Below, in pieces: positions 41,425 through 52,740 of a DNA stretch of 64,000 nucleotides. This DNA is from Ichthyophis bannanicus (lineage: Eukaryota; Chordata; Amphibia; Gymnophiona; Ichthyophiidae). Made by a program: the position numbers and the translations under genes. The notes under the pieces were generated by a model. It was not told the origin of the DNA, did not search any database, and saw only the letters and a list, made by a program, of their open reading frames with translations. The stretch covers positions 1,246,835,523 through 1,246,899,522 of the forward strand of contig CM066033.1 of NCBI GenBank assembly GCA_033557465.1. Direction: 5' to 3'. The stretch's first letter is position 1; the number at the start of each line of letters is the position of its first letter.

Positions 41425-43055
41425 TGAAGATGCTAGGGTTATATGCACACTGGAAACCTTTCTTGTTGGTGGCGATTTGAAGCAACTAAACAACTTTACC
41501 GTAAGTCTAGAAGACGTAATAGATGAAATTGAGAAATTCTAGAGCAGCAAATCACCAGGACCAGTTACAACTAACTCTAGAATCCTGAAAGAACTCAAAC
41601 ATGAAATTACTAATCTGTTGCTAATTATTCTGTAACACATTTTTGAAATCGCCATAATAGAAGAGAATTTGAGGGCATCTCATATAAAACCAGTTTTTAT
41701 GAAGGACTCCAGAAGTGATCTGGGAAGCTATAGACCAGTGAGCCTGACTTCGATGCTGGGTGAAATGACTGAAGCTATACTTAAATTAAATAAATAAATA
41801 AAAGGACAAAAAATCCCTTATAGATAGCACAGATTAATGGGAATGAGTGAGCATGTGTTCAGCAAATGGAAATCTTTCTTTATCAATTTATTAGATTTTT
41901 TTTGAAGATGTAAACAAACAAGTGGATGATGGTGAATTGGTTAATTATAGTGTCTTTGGATTTTCAGAAGGTATCTGACAAAGTCCCTCATGAGAGACCT
42001 CTTATGAAATTAGACTCATGATATAGGAAGCCCCTGCTCTTTGGTAGAATGCAAACTGGCTAAAAGACAGGAAACAGTGAGTAGTGCTAAACTGTTAGTT
42101 ATCCACATGGAAAAGGGTCATTAGAGGCGTGCACTAAGAGTCTGTAATGGGACATGTGCGTTTAACATATTCAGAAATTATTTGGAGCTAGGTGTGATGA
42201 GTGAGGTATTCAAATTTGTGAGGCGATGCAAAATCATTCAAAGTTGTTCAAATGACAGAGGATTGCGAGGATTTGCAAAAGAATCTCGCATCTAAATGCT
42301 AGATGAAATTTAACGTAGACAAGTGCAAAGTGATGCATATAGGGAAAATGATCCCAACTACAGGTAGAACAATGATGGGGGCTGAGTTAGGCGTTACCAT
42401 TCAAGCAAAAAGGTTACCGGAATTGTGGATAACACTGAAATTTTCAGATCAGTGTGCCACAATTACTAAAAAAGCAAATAGACTGCTAGGGATTTTTTGA
42501 AAAGGGATGGAGAACAAAGCTGAGAATATTATGCCTCTGGAGTGACTGTATCTTGATTATTGTGTGTTCCGAGAAAGGCAACAAAAATGATATAGGAAAG
42601 AACACTTTCTTTACGAAGAGAGGCTAAACAGGTTTGGAATCTTCAGCTTGGAGGAAAGACACCTGAGAGGAGATTTGATAGGGATTTATAAAATCATGAG
42701 GGGTGGAACAGTTAAAATATGGAGCAATGGTTTAACTTGCCAAAGAACACAAAAAAAAGAGTGCAGTCCTTGAAACTAATGACTAGCAGATTGAAAATAA
42801 ATCATCATGAAGAGCATGATATTAAGATGTGGAATCTGTAGCTGGAGGATGTGGTCAAGCGACTGACTTATTTGGACAAGTTACTAGAGGAAGAATTAGC
42901 CAGGTAGACTTGGGAAAGCCACTGCTGATCCCTGGAAATAAACTATGCGAAATAGATGTACCTTTTGGGATCTGCCAGATACTTGTGACCTGGATTGGCC
43001 ACTGTCTGAGAGAGGATGCTGGGTTCAATGGCTTTTCTTATATAGAACACGCATG
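41425..43055 (+). mobile_element. CR1 LINE, RT to 3' end, heavily decayed
   Basis: It follows the CR1 RT of 10010-11772: ILKELKHEITNLLLII near 41580, SDLGSYRPVSLTSMLG near 41713, QVDDGELV and a decayed FQK..DKVPHERPL near 41960, MKFNVDKCKVMHIGK near 42303, and a 3' UTR ending ttggccactgtctgagagaggatgctggg near 43025. Many stops, frameshifts and small deletions. It is older than the CR1 at 900-11772. Confidence 0.75.
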
Positions 43056-43179
43056 ATTTTTTTGTAAGTGCTTATGGACTTTGATTTGATTGCATGACTG
43101 TATGTAATTAACCACATAGAGTATATGAGCCATATGTGTTTTGTAGAAGATTTTTACCTGCAAGTTTTTCCCCCAACAG
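43056..43179 (+). other. Intronic sequence before candidate micro-exon
   Basis: Ends in a pyrimidine-rich acceptor, tttttcccccaacag at 43165-43179. Confidence 0.4.
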
Positions 43180-43221
43180 GCTGAACACTGAAATCATTGA
43201 ACCTGTGCCATTAGCTGCTAA
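43180..43221 (+). CDS. Candidate 42-nt host-gene micro-exon
   Basis: The 42 bases lie between a strong acceptor (tttttcccccaacag) and a strong donor (gtaagg). Only one frame is open; it gives LNTEIIEPVPLAA with one base leading and two trailing. The next candidate exon (52741-52980) starts with the one base needed to finish that codon, so the two would splice in frame (the joint codon is AAT). The length is a multiple of three, so it could be skipped without frame loss. The host protein is not recognised. With only 42 bases, chance cannot be excluded. Confidence 0.5.
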
Positions 43222-44127
43222 GTAAGGATAGACATTTCATGTTAATCCATATATATGTGTTTAATTATGTTTGCTTCTGGAGTTTTGATTTGCCGTAATG
43301 AAACCAATGGTCTGTCAACGAGTATGATCAGAATAAACAGAGATAAATTAAGGCACATATGATAAGTTCTAAATTTATACTTTGGCATGACTTATAATGT
43401 GATCTTGTCTAATTACGTTACCCAGTGGAAGATTTTTAAAAAAATTATTTTTTTTGACTGGATCAAAAAAAAATCATGAATTGAAATTTAAGCCATAAGA
43501 TCATTAAATATGAAATCTAAAGAAAGAATGGCATTTGTAAAATAACCTTTTCATTCTCCTGTCTGTTGGAAGCCTAATTATGTGAAACACTGAGACTAAT
43601 CAAAGTATCTTTTGTTTGCAGAGCTGGTACACCAGGGTCCAAAATGACAATGTAGGGCATTTTTTTTAACTTAAATTTTGTTTTACTGTTCATGTAAATA
43701 TAGATGCAGAAAATTACTTTTCAGTGTATGAAGCAAGGCAGATCTCTAAATAGAGAAACCACACAGTATTTGTTTTAGAAAGTATCTGAAATGAATTCTC
43801 TCTTTCTGGGGTTACCTGACTGTAGTTTACCTTGAGCTATGATGGAAAAGGCATGAGTTAAATCCAAAAGAATTAATCCGGTAGTAGTCATCAGAGGCTA
43901 CAATTTTGAAAACAGCTTTTAAAAAAAATTATCCCAGTCTTTTATGGTTTTAGAACACTGCCTACTAATTCCAGTATTGTGATAGTTCGAACTGGATTTA
44001 TCATATACACCAAATGCTTGGGCAGCCTTCCTGAGAACTTGTACCAGACTTTAATCAATAAGAGAGGACCTAGCCTGAAAACTCAACTTTGTTGAGGTTG
44101 CTTTTAACAAGAAAAGAAAGTGAGTGT
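43222..44127 (+). other. Probable intron, no recognised element
   Basis: AT-rich, without coding frame or repeat that I can name. Another pyrimidine-tract AG at about 43620 is not followed by a good donor. Confidence 0.4.
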
Positions 44128-44300
44128 CTGCTGTTGTGTCAGTGCTGACTCGCCCCTGGATTTTCATGGCAAAGTGCAGCCAGAAGTAGATTGCCAGGCT
44201 TTTCTGGTGTTCTGAGGTGGTCTGCTGTCCAAGTACCAGCCAGACCCAACCCTACTTAGCCTCTGAGATCAGCCAAGATACGGTTCATTCAGGGTGGTGA
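44128..44300 (-). mobile_element. 5S rRNA-headed SINE, minus strand
   Basis: 44231-44297 on the minus strand is a decayed 5S rRNA 5' half and internal promoter (ccaccctgaatgaaccgtat, ctgatctcagaggctaagta, gggtctggctggtacttgga). Its body continues at 44128-44230 with agcctggcaatctacttctg and ttgccatgaaaatccagg. The 5S-derived head is typical of SINE3-type elements. The same body recurs in the SINE at 44960-45097, which has a tRNA-type head. Confidence 0.7.
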
Positions 44301-44939
44301 ATCCATAGTTAACCGATCCTCAGTTATTTCCATGCAAAGTAACAGGCTTTTTTAGTTCAGAGATCTAGAGTACTACTGAGGTGCACAGTTCATAGACAAA
44401 GCGGAGGATGATATTCCATAAGGAGATAGCAGTTGTTTGAAGCTGTTGAAGAAGACAGGGGCTTTTCCCTCTTGCTTTCTTATATAGATTATTGGACGGA
44501 GGCCTTTCTTATATAGTTGGACGGAGGCCTGACTTCTGAAGCTGTAACCAGTTGGGTAAAAGATTTACATATCCCTCCTTTTGAGACTGCAACTACCTAT
44601 CTATTTAATTCTTCCTCATAAATAGCATCTAGTACATATTTAATGATAATTGATATCCTAATTTTAATCTGCTTCAGCCCTTCTCAGTCTTAACCTGGCT
44701 GCCTAAACACAAAACCACCTTTTTGTTTCATGTATGTCTTGCCTATCTCGACTAGATTAAGTTCCAGTAAGCAGGGACTGTTTATTATGTATTGTTATAC
44801 AGCACTACATGTAACTGATAGGCACTATACAGATGATGATGATGTATGGAACTGCAGTAATATCTCAATAGGAATTTCACCCTGTAGTGATATTTAAAGC
44901 CAAATTCTCACTAACATAGTTATACATTAAAAAAAATAT
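44301..44939. other. Spacer, nothing recognised
   Basis: Non-coding. A short direct duplication, ttggacggaggcct, lies at about 44492-44530. Confidence 0.4.
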
Positions 44940-45461
44940 AAAGGGAGGCTAAAAGGCAAAGTATGCTGTCAATCAGTGCTGACTCCTTGCAGCCCAGCAG
45001 CTCCTGGATTTTCTTGGCAAGGTGTGATCGGAAATAGATTGCCAGGCCTTTCTTCCAAGGGTAAAGTGACTTTCCCAAGGCTACAACGAATACTAGTGGA
45101 GTGGAGTGGCCTAGTGGTTGGAGCAAGGTACTTCAGGCCGGAAGGTCGGGGGTTCAAATCCCACTAGAGGACAGCAACCTTGGGCCGGAAGGACTGGGGT
45201 TTCTAGTCCCACAGGTGCTCCTTGTGGTCTTGGGCAAGCCACTTAACCCTCCATAGCCCATGTTCCCTGTAAAATAGTTATCTCCAAGTTATAATGCCCT
45301 GTTCAATGTAATTTCAGTTTGTTCAATGTAAACCACACTGATGCAGAACAGTGCAGTATATAAGAGAATGTAAATAAATAAATAAATAGTGCAACCTAAA
45401 CCCTTGTCTTTTGGTTACCAAGCCAATGTGCTAATCACTAGATTATTCCTCCACTCCAGGA
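44940..45461 (-). mobile_element. Older SINE on minus strand, split by a younger SINE
   Basis: Two pieces, 44940-45097 and 45388-45461, rejoin into one minus-strand SINE when 45098-45387 is removed. The head (45461-45388) is tRNA-type (ggaggaataatctagtgatt, then ttggtaaccaaaagac). The body includes ttgggaaagtcactttaccc and agaaaggcctggcaatctat, shared with the 5S-headed SINE at 44128-44300. Confidence 0.6.
45098..45387 (+). mobile_element. tRNA-headed SINE with L2-type tail
   Basis: The head gtggcctagtggttggagca is an A-box and ggttcaaatcccactag a B-box, as in pol III tRNA promoters. A core follows (ttgtggtcttgggcaagcca), then an L2-like tail (caatgtaaaccacactgatg, gtgcagtatataag) and TAAA repeats at 45370-45387. 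It was probably mobilised by L2 machinery through the shared tail. tagtg flanks it on both sides. Confidence 0.8.
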
Positions 45462-46825
45462 TAGAGTTTTAAAACACTTGTGGTGTCTAAAGTTGCAGTG
45501 TTTTAAAGTAAGTCTCCAAAAAGATTGTAGTAGTCTTTTAAGGTAGGTTACATGCTTATAATATTATGAATTAACTATGTTAATTATCAATGAAGGCGAC
45601 AGCTCATGAGATTATCTATTATCTTGGTGGTTGCTAAGTGCTGTCGAGTGTTGGCTCCTTACCATCCTGTGGATAGTTGTCTATGTTGTGACTATCCCTT
45701 GGGTTTTCTCCTGATATATCTGTTCCCTTTTCCTTTCACACAGACTGCACAAAGGACTGTTTGTAAGTCAACGATAACATGAGACCAAGGTTCCTCACCA
45801 TCAGGCTCTCCCACTTATTAGACACAAGCACAGATGGCCAGTGAGGTCGGGCTAATCAGAGCTTACTTGATTTGATTTCTGCAATTGACTAGATAGTGTA
45901 TGTCTTCACAGAATTTCAAACATAAAGAACATAGCCTATGAAAACTTTTGTACTTCTGTAGCTAAGTCAGAAAGCTACCACAATACTGAAATTAGCAGCT
46001 CCCTAAGAAGGAAGGAGCTGGCAAAACACTCATAAAAGGAAATAGCCATTTTTAAAGACTCTTCTGTAAGCAGCGTCTTGTGAATTCTCTTTCAGTATAA
46101 GTTGATTTAAGAAAAATAATTTTGTGCACTGTTGTAGTGGAGATGGAGAGTGAGTCTGCATTTCAGCCCAGGAGTCCTTACTCAGAGCTTAGAAATTAAC
46201 AAAAGCTGCTGCTGCAATGGAAATAACCTTTTGAACCTGGTCTGCCATTTACATATCAAATGCATTATGCCAAATAAGAGCTAATAGTCTTCTAAGAATT
46301 AACAATGCTTCAAATGTTCTGCTCGCCTGGGGTGTATTCTCTTCCATGTGAAGGAGCATCTCGAAGACACTTAAATCTTGAAACATCTTCTAGTTAAGTT
46401 TGAATGGAGGTTGAAATACAAAGATAGTCTGTGCAGATGAATATGTAGTCCCCTCTTCTAACATTGGCACTAGCTATTTAGATGATAATTTTCAAAATCT
46501 ATTTAATTGGTTAAAGACAGATTTACTGTACCTAAATATAAGGGCTATCTGAAAATGACGTGCCCTTAAAACCTAAAAATGGCATCAGGTTCAATGGTTC
46601 AGTTTATTGTGTATGAGATTGTTTGGGTCACAAAGTGGAAATTGGTACATTGTATATATACCAGGTTCAGTGGTGCATATACTTTATCTGGGTTAAGGGG
46701 AGGGTGTGTTTTGAGTGGGAGTGGAAAATTGCATGCAACCAAATTTAGCCTGCACAGAAAAATCAGGAAAAATGTCCATGGATTAGTTGAACACATGATA
46801 AATTCTCAGGAAAATGTATGTGCAT
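45462..46825 (+). other. Probable intron with a possible SINE remnant
   Basis: 45625-45850 (gtgctgtcgagtgttggctc and later words) resembles the SINE body at 44128-44230 in the same orientation but is too decayed to be sure. The rest has no recognised content. Confidence 0.35.
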
Positions 46826-46995
46826 CTTCTCCGGGAACAAGCAGGAATTAGTCCTCACATATGATTGATGTCGGCACCGACGGAGCCCTCACAGAAGCAT
46901 CCCCACAACTTTCAAAGAAAGTCTTTGGAAGATGCCACCACGCATGGGTGGTTCGCTTCCCGCCCAAGGGTGCCATCTTGCACAGTCTCTCCTTT
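46826..46995 (+). repeat. DIRS-B1 left inverted terminal repeat
   Basis: It is inverted relative to 52080-52240 (cgcccaagggtgccatcttg mirrored at 52090, ggctccgtcggtg-type words near the outer end). Confidence 0.8.
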
Positions 46996-47232
46996 TTTCT
47001 GCAGAGCTCTTCAGACGTCTGTCTGGCTTGTCCCCGGAAAAAGTTGATTCTTCTCTGAGTTTCATACTCTCTTCCAGTATTGCACGGTACTCTTCCTGCC
47101 TACCGACCTCATTACAACGGCATCGAGTTTGGTCTATTTTTGTAGTTTTTCTTTTCCTGGTGTCTTCGTGCCTTTTTTCTCCCACTGGCAGCCCGGAGTG
47201 TCTTTGACCTCCCAGGGGTACTTTTTTCCCCC

Positions 47233-48899
47233 ATGGCTATCAGTGGCTTTAAGAAGTGTGATTGGTGCTCCAAAATTATGTCTTTGACCAACACACACGA
47301 CTGCAGTCTCTGCTGCCTTGGGCCAGACCACGACCTGGCAGCCTGCAGTCTCTGTAACAGGATGTCCGGTAAGGCAATTGAGAGCCGCCAGCAGCTGTAT
47401 GATAAGATTTTCCCTGAGTACCCATTGCCTCCAAAGGCCAGGGCCTCGTCTGAGGCCCCGACATCTTGGGCAGAGCCTTCCAAACCCGAGCCTCATCGTG
47501 GGTTCTCAGAAAAGGGGTCTCCCTTGAGGGATCCCAGGAATAAGAAGAAACCCTCAAAGGCATTCATCCGAGATGTCTGAGAAGGAGTGGCCTGCGAAGG
47601 TCCCCCAGAAAGATCCAACTGTGGACTGGCTTGGTCCCCAGATACTATCCTCATTGAAGATTCCCCTTCGTGTGAGCTGGCGTCTGCCCCGAGTCCCTCG
47701 GAGCCCGCGCTGAAGGCTACGGAGCCTTCTGGTCTGGAGTCCAGAATGGCAGCCGAGTGCAGTTTGTCTGCCTTCATGGACCAACAGCGGGCGCTGTTGT
47801 CCAACACGACTGGTTCATCCGCCCCGACCACTGGGCCCTCGACATCCAAGACGTCCCCAGAGGCCGAGCCGATCCGAGTCAGTCCTCGGCTGAGGTCATG
47901 ATGAATCCCACTTGACGTGAGCGCGGTCATCCCCAGCAAGTTTGCTAGGCACCGGATGGAGGGCATTGAGGGCCCCAAGGCCTGCAGAGCAGAACTTCTA
48001 CGAGTCCTCGGCAGACTACTCTGAGTGCGAGATGGAGGACGAGGAGTTGCCCGATACCTGTCACCACCGCAACGTCCCATCTGACTCTCCTGTCTCGGAG
48101 CCTCGACGGCAGGCCCTGCCCGAGAATATGGGCTTCCTTGATTTTGTCAAGGACATATCTAAGGCCCTGGCATTCCCGACCCAGTTGGAGGAGGACCCTC
48201 GGGCAGATGAGTTGGAAATCCTCCAGTACGAGGCCCCTCCCATCCTGGAATGGCTGATGCTCCAAAAGTGGGAGACACAGGCTTCACTGCTGGTGGTGAG
48301 CAAATGACTCGACTCGATATATCGAGTCCACCAGAGCCCAGGCTTCCAAAAGTCACAGCTGCCACATAACTCCGTGGTGGTGGAGTCGGCTATGCTTCGG
48401 TTGAAAAGCCAGATGATGTACTCCTTGGTGCCCCCCTGCAGCGAGGCCCACACCCTGGATGCCCTCAGCAGAAAGTGCTACCAGGGCTCAATGCTCATTG
48501 GCCGCATCCAGGCCTACCAGTTGTACATGGGCATGTACCCTGAGAGACCTGGTGAAGGAACTTGCCAGGTTCTCAGCTGGTCTCTGCAGGGAACCCTTGC
48601 AGCAGTTCAAGAACCTGGCCAAAGCACTCCATGAATGCTCCAAATTCATGTTTCGAGCAACCCCTGATGGGTTCGAGTAGGCGGCTCGAGTAGTGATGGC
48701 TGGCAACGGTCCATGCTGCCAGGCTTGGCTACAGTCGTCTGACCTTGAGCAGTGGATTCAGGACAAATTGATTGATGTCCCCTGTCAAGGAGAGAATCTC
48801 TTTGGCAAACCCATGACCGACACGGCTACCGAGCTGGAGACAGAGTTCATGACGAGGACCAGGCTCTCCAAAAAGACTGCTGCCCCTCCCTGCCTTTAG
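47233..48899 (+). pseudogene. DIRS-B1 gag, broken
   Basis: ATG 47233 opens MAISGFKKCDWCSKIMSLTN with the DIRS Cys/His cluster (CDWC, HDCSLCCLGPDH, CSLC). Later blocks are MGFLDFVKDISKALAF (near 48128), AHTLDALSRKCYQGSMLIGR (near 48450) and WLQSSDLEQWIQDKL with ENLFGK (near 48725-48800). These match DIRS-A gag blocks in order. Stops at 47578, 47899, 48305 and 48678 and several frame changes make it a pseudogene. The cluster is probably zinc-binding; gag coats the RNA in particles. Confidence 0.75.
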
Positions 48900-48902
48900 G
48901 GC

Positions 48903-50400
48903 TTGGGTAAAAAGTCCTTTTACCCGAGGAAGGGAGTTGCTTACCGAAACTACCCACCTTATCAGGCCTCTCCAGCTCCCCAACAGAGTCACAGGCCAAG
49001 GGACATGGGCATGGCCTGTGTAAGCAGAAGGCTCCAAAACCACAGACACCGGCTCCAGCCCAGCCAGGAGGGAGTTTTTGACTCCTTGAGCATATGCTAT
49101 CTACCCCAAGGAGATCAGCAGCCCACAGGGGGACGTCTGGCCCTCTATGCCCAGAGATGGTTGTCCATAACCACCGATTCCTGGGCACTTCGGGTAGTCG
49201 GGGTGGGTTACCTCTTCCACCTGACTCGCACCTTCCCCTTACTGGTGAGGGAGAAGTTCAAGATGCTCTCCCTTGGAACATTGCTGCCATGCCTCTAGCA
49301 GGGAGACTGGCTATGCTCCTTAGACCTCAAGGATGCTTATTTCTCACATCCTCATCCAGCCCAACCACAGACAGTACCTGCCGTTCATAGTGGGGGGCAG
49401 GCACTTTCAGTACAGGGTGCTCCCCTTTGGCCTAGCCTCTACCCCAACAGTTTTCACAAAATGTCTGGCGGTCATGGCTGCCTTCCTCTTGCTTCAGGGG
49501 GAGTCTTAGTCTTTCCCTACCTGGACGATTGGCTCATAAAGGGTGGCTTTGCCTCAGAGGTGCAGCAGGCAACCACACGCACCATCCAGGTTCTGCAACA
49601 CTTGGGCTTTGTCATAAACTACCTCAAGTCTCACTTCCTCCCAACACAGTGTCTGGAGCTCACTGGGGCAAAGATCGACTCTCTCCAGTCGAAGGCTTTC
49701 TTGCCCAGAGACTGAGCCAATCGGTTCAGGACTCTGGCTCAGGACGTACGATGCCGTCTCTCAGTGCCCATTTGGCTTCTCCTGCTCCTCCTCGGGCACA
49801 TGGCCTTACACAGTCCACATCAGCCCTAATGCTGGCCTCCATATAAGGGCGGTGCAGTGGTGTCTCCGAGACCAGTGGTCTCGGGTCACAGGCCTCCTCC
49901 GAGACAGAGTCTCTGTGACCCACAAATTGGCAGATTCTCTGGTCTGGTGGAAGTCCCCCCAGCATCTCGAGGCGTGCATGCCTTTTCAGGCCCCAAGCTC
50001 CCTCAAAGGGTCCTCACCATGGATGCCTCCCTGCTCGGCTGGGGAGCCCACTGCGGAGATCTCTGCACCCAGGGCAACTGGTCACCAGGTGAGAGCACCC
50101 AGCCATATACCAAGCTCTAATGGTCTTCTGTCACCACCTGCATCACCAGCCGGTGCTGGTCCAGACAGACGACTAGGTGGTGGTGATCTGTGTGAACAAA
50201 CAGGAGGGTTTGGGGTCTCGTACCCTTTATCAGGAGGCACTGGTCCTCTGCAATCCAACAGGGTATCCTCCTGCGGGCAGTGTACCTACCAGGCCAGGAC
50301 AACCTGCTGGCCAACATGCTGAGCAGAGTTCTCCAGCCACACAAGTGATGGCTGGACCTCAAGGTAGCCAGTTGACTTTTCCAGCTCTGGGGGGAACCTG
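48903..50400 (+). pseudogene. DIRS-B1 reverse transcriptase and RNase H, fingers region deleted
   Basis: The pre-RT part (STDSW-like SITTDSWALRVVG near 49175) passes directly into REKFKMLSLGTLLPCL (near 49250). The segment with K-TGGYRPILDLRELN, present in DIRS-A2 at 55930-55980, is missing, so the RT fingers and first motifs are deleted. Then come WLCSLDLKDAY (near 49310), FPYLDDWLIKG (near 49513) and RNase H LTMDASLLGWGAHCGD (near 50016). Stops near 49297 and 49713 and frame changes follow. Non-functional. Confidence 0.75.
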
Positions 50401-50639
50401 CGATTGACCTGTTAGCCAGCCCAGGCTACTTTCAGGGTGGCAGCGAACACATTCCTGATCTCATGATCGGAAGGCCTCATGTACGCCTTCCCTCCTATGC
50501 TGCTGATTGCCAAGACCTTGTTCAGGACCCTCTGTGACAGGGCCTCGCTCATCCTGATAGCTCCTCGGTGGCCCAGACAGCTATGGTTCCTGCTACTTCT
50601 ACAGTTGACGGTGGAGACCCCCATCCCCTTGGGGACCGC

Positions 50640-51741
50640 CCCAGGACTCCTATCTCAGGAGGGGGGCTCTCTGCTGCAAAACAACTTGGGGTCCCAGTTG
50701 CTGACAGCGTGGCTTCTGAGAGGCTGGTTGAATTGGAAGACATTCTACTGGCCTCTCACAAGGCCTCTACTAGGAGGGCTTATGCCCTTAAATGGCGCAG
50801 GTTTTCTGTTTGGTGCACCAAACACAGGGCTGACCCTTTCTCCTGCCCAGTGGCTCTGGTATTACAGTACCTTCTCCACCCCTCTCAATCCGGACTCAAG
50901 TCTAACTCCGTCCGAGTGCACCTTTGTGCCCTGGTGGCGCACTACCATCCGATGGATGGCAAGCCCCTCTCGGTCCAACTGTTGGTGACCCATTTCCTTC
51001 GGGGCCTGCTCTTATCAAAGCCCCCAGTTCACCCTCTGGCAACCAAATGGGACCACAATGTAGTGTTGGGGCAGCTCACTCGCCTAGCTTTTGAACCTCT
51101 GGCTACCTGCCACTTTCGCTACCTCTCTTGGAAGGTGGTTTTTCTGGTCGCGCTTACCTCCGCTCGCAGAGTTAGCAAGCTTCAGGCCCTTGTGGCAGAG
51201 GCGCCCTATAACAGGTTCTACAAGAACAGAGTGGTGCTTCTCATACACCCCAAATTCCTGCCAAAGGTAGTGTCGCCCTACATCTCAACCAGGAAGTAGT
51301 GCCCCCCCCACCTTCTTTCCCAGGCCTCACTCCAGTTGGGCAGAGACAGTCCTCCACACCTTGGACTGTAAGAGGGCTTTGTCCTTCTATATCCAGTGCA
51401 CTCAGGGCCACCGCAAAGCTTCTCAGCTTTTCATATCCTACGACTCCAGTAGGCTGGGGGAGGCAGTGACCAAGTGTATGCTTTCCACATGGGTGGCGGA
51501 CTGTATCGCCCTCGCCTATGAGCAGGCGAGGCTCCTGCTGGAAGGCTGTGTCGCGGTGCACCTTGTCAGGGCCATGGCGGCCTCGATGGCAAACTTGCAC
51601 TCTGTTCCGAAGATGGACATTTGCCGGGCCGCCACCTGGTCTTCAGTCCATACCTTTGCAGCCCATTACTGCCTGGAAAGAGAGCCCCAACAGAACAGTG
51701 CCTTCGGCCGGGCTGAGCTCCATAACCTTTTCAGTGTTTAG
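50640..51741 (+). pseudogene. DIRS-B1 tyrosine recombinase, one frame break
   Basis: The N-terminal half is open to 51299: LEDILLASHKASTRRAYALK, WRRFSVWCTKH, LVLQYLLHPSQSGLKSNSVR and TSARRVSKLQALVAEAP (catalytic Arg). After a break near 51300, at a C-run, the frame resumes by 51361: LDCKRALSFYIQ, HLVRAMAASMANLHS (the H-x-x-R, His and Arg in place) and FAAHYCLERE (Tyr). All four catalytic positions can be read; a single frameshift inactivates it. Confidence 0.8.
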
Positions 51742-51904
51742 GCAGCTCCTACTCTCTGACCCTTCTGTGTTCAGGCTACTGAGTGCTGGTTTCAACAGAC
51801 GCAGGGGTCCTACTGTGATCTGTGGAGACGGGCTAATTGCTGCTGCTTGCGGCTCCCCATGAGGGAGCCTCTAATTTTGCTATGGGCTTTCAGTAGACTT
51901 TTGC

Positions 51905-52015
51905 TGGGAAGACTTATATGTGAGGACTGACTTCCTGTTTGTTCCCAGAGAAAGCGTAGTTACTCACTTGTAGCAGGTGTTCTCCAAGGACAGCGGGGAT
52001 CAGTCCTCACAACCC
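51905..52015 (+). repeat. DIRS-B1 internal complementary region
   Basis: tatatgtgaggactgacttc and ttgttcccagagaa mirror the left end; gcgtagttactcacttgtag, caggtgttctcc and acagcggggatcagtcctc mirror the right end. Confidence 0.8.
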
Positions 52016-52079
52016 TCTCTCCTCCCTTTGGAGTTGTTCCTTTACCAGCTTTTATTTTTGCCATCTTTTAGCTATGTCA

Positions 52080-52266
52080 TCTGACTGAGCAAGATGGCAC
52101 CCTTGGGCGGTGAGGGGACCATGCATGGCTGGTGCATATCCTAAAGGCTTTTTTGAGAAAGCTGGGGGGAAGCTTCCACAAGGGCTCAGTCGATGCCAAC
52201 GTCGCCCATATGTGAGGATGACTCCTGCTGTCCCCGGAGAACACTGTTACAGGTGAGTACCTACGC
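52080..52266 (-). repeat. DIRS-B1 right inverted terminal repeat
   Basis: It is the reverse complement of the left repeat with an outer extension ending acaggtgagtacctacgc. Confidence 0.8.
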
Positions 52267-52740
52267 TTTCCTCTTTATTCATATTTTCAAATCCACATTT
52301 CATGTTCAGTTTTCAAAACCTGTTTTGAAAATTGCCCGCTGTCCATTCAGAGTATGTAGGTTATGTTGCTGTTTTCACTCCAGAAGTTTCAGATTCTGAT
52401 TCTGAAAATCTATAATCTGATAAAGTCAAGCTATTTGATAATTCTTAGCACTAATTTTCTGGCCAGATAACCATGACTTTTTGAGCTGAAGATTACACGC
52501 TTCAGCAAATATTTTGTAAGGTGTTCAGTAGTAAAGGTGAAAACATCTTTGGAGTAATACAAAAAATGAATGGGTCAGCAAGTAACCTGGCAACTCAAAA
52601 ATTTTAAAAATTAATTTTTGAAAAATACGTATATCAGTACACACTTAAACAGAGGGGAAGATAGTTGCATGCATACTGTCCAAGAATTTTAATCATTGGG
52701 GGTGCCAAAATGTGACCTGTACCTTTCTTCTTTTCTGCAG
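52267..52740 (+). other. Probable intron before candidate exon
   Basis: AT-rich; no recognised element. It ends in a long pyrimidine tract and AG (cctttcttcttttctgcag, 52722-52740). Confidence 0.5.

Larger units (their letters stand above)
46826..52266 (+). mobile_element. DIRS-B1, complete DIRS retrotransposon, decayed
   Basis: Left repeat 46826-46995, gag 47233-48899, RT-RNase H 48903-50400, recombinase about 50640-51741, internal complementary region 51905-52015 and right repeat 52080-52266. The terminal word is tctccgggaacaagcaggaa, related to but clearly different from DIRS-A. It lies between the two candidate host exons in the same orientation. The coding regions are all broken and the RT fingers region is missing. 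Confidence 0.9.

Noticed and set aside
44231..44297. 5S rRNA gene
   Set aside because: Only part of 5S is present, with many substitutions, fused to a SINE body.
45098..45180. Functional tRNA gene
   Set aside because: The A- and B-boxes belong to a SINE head; there is no complete cloverleaf and a SINE body follows.
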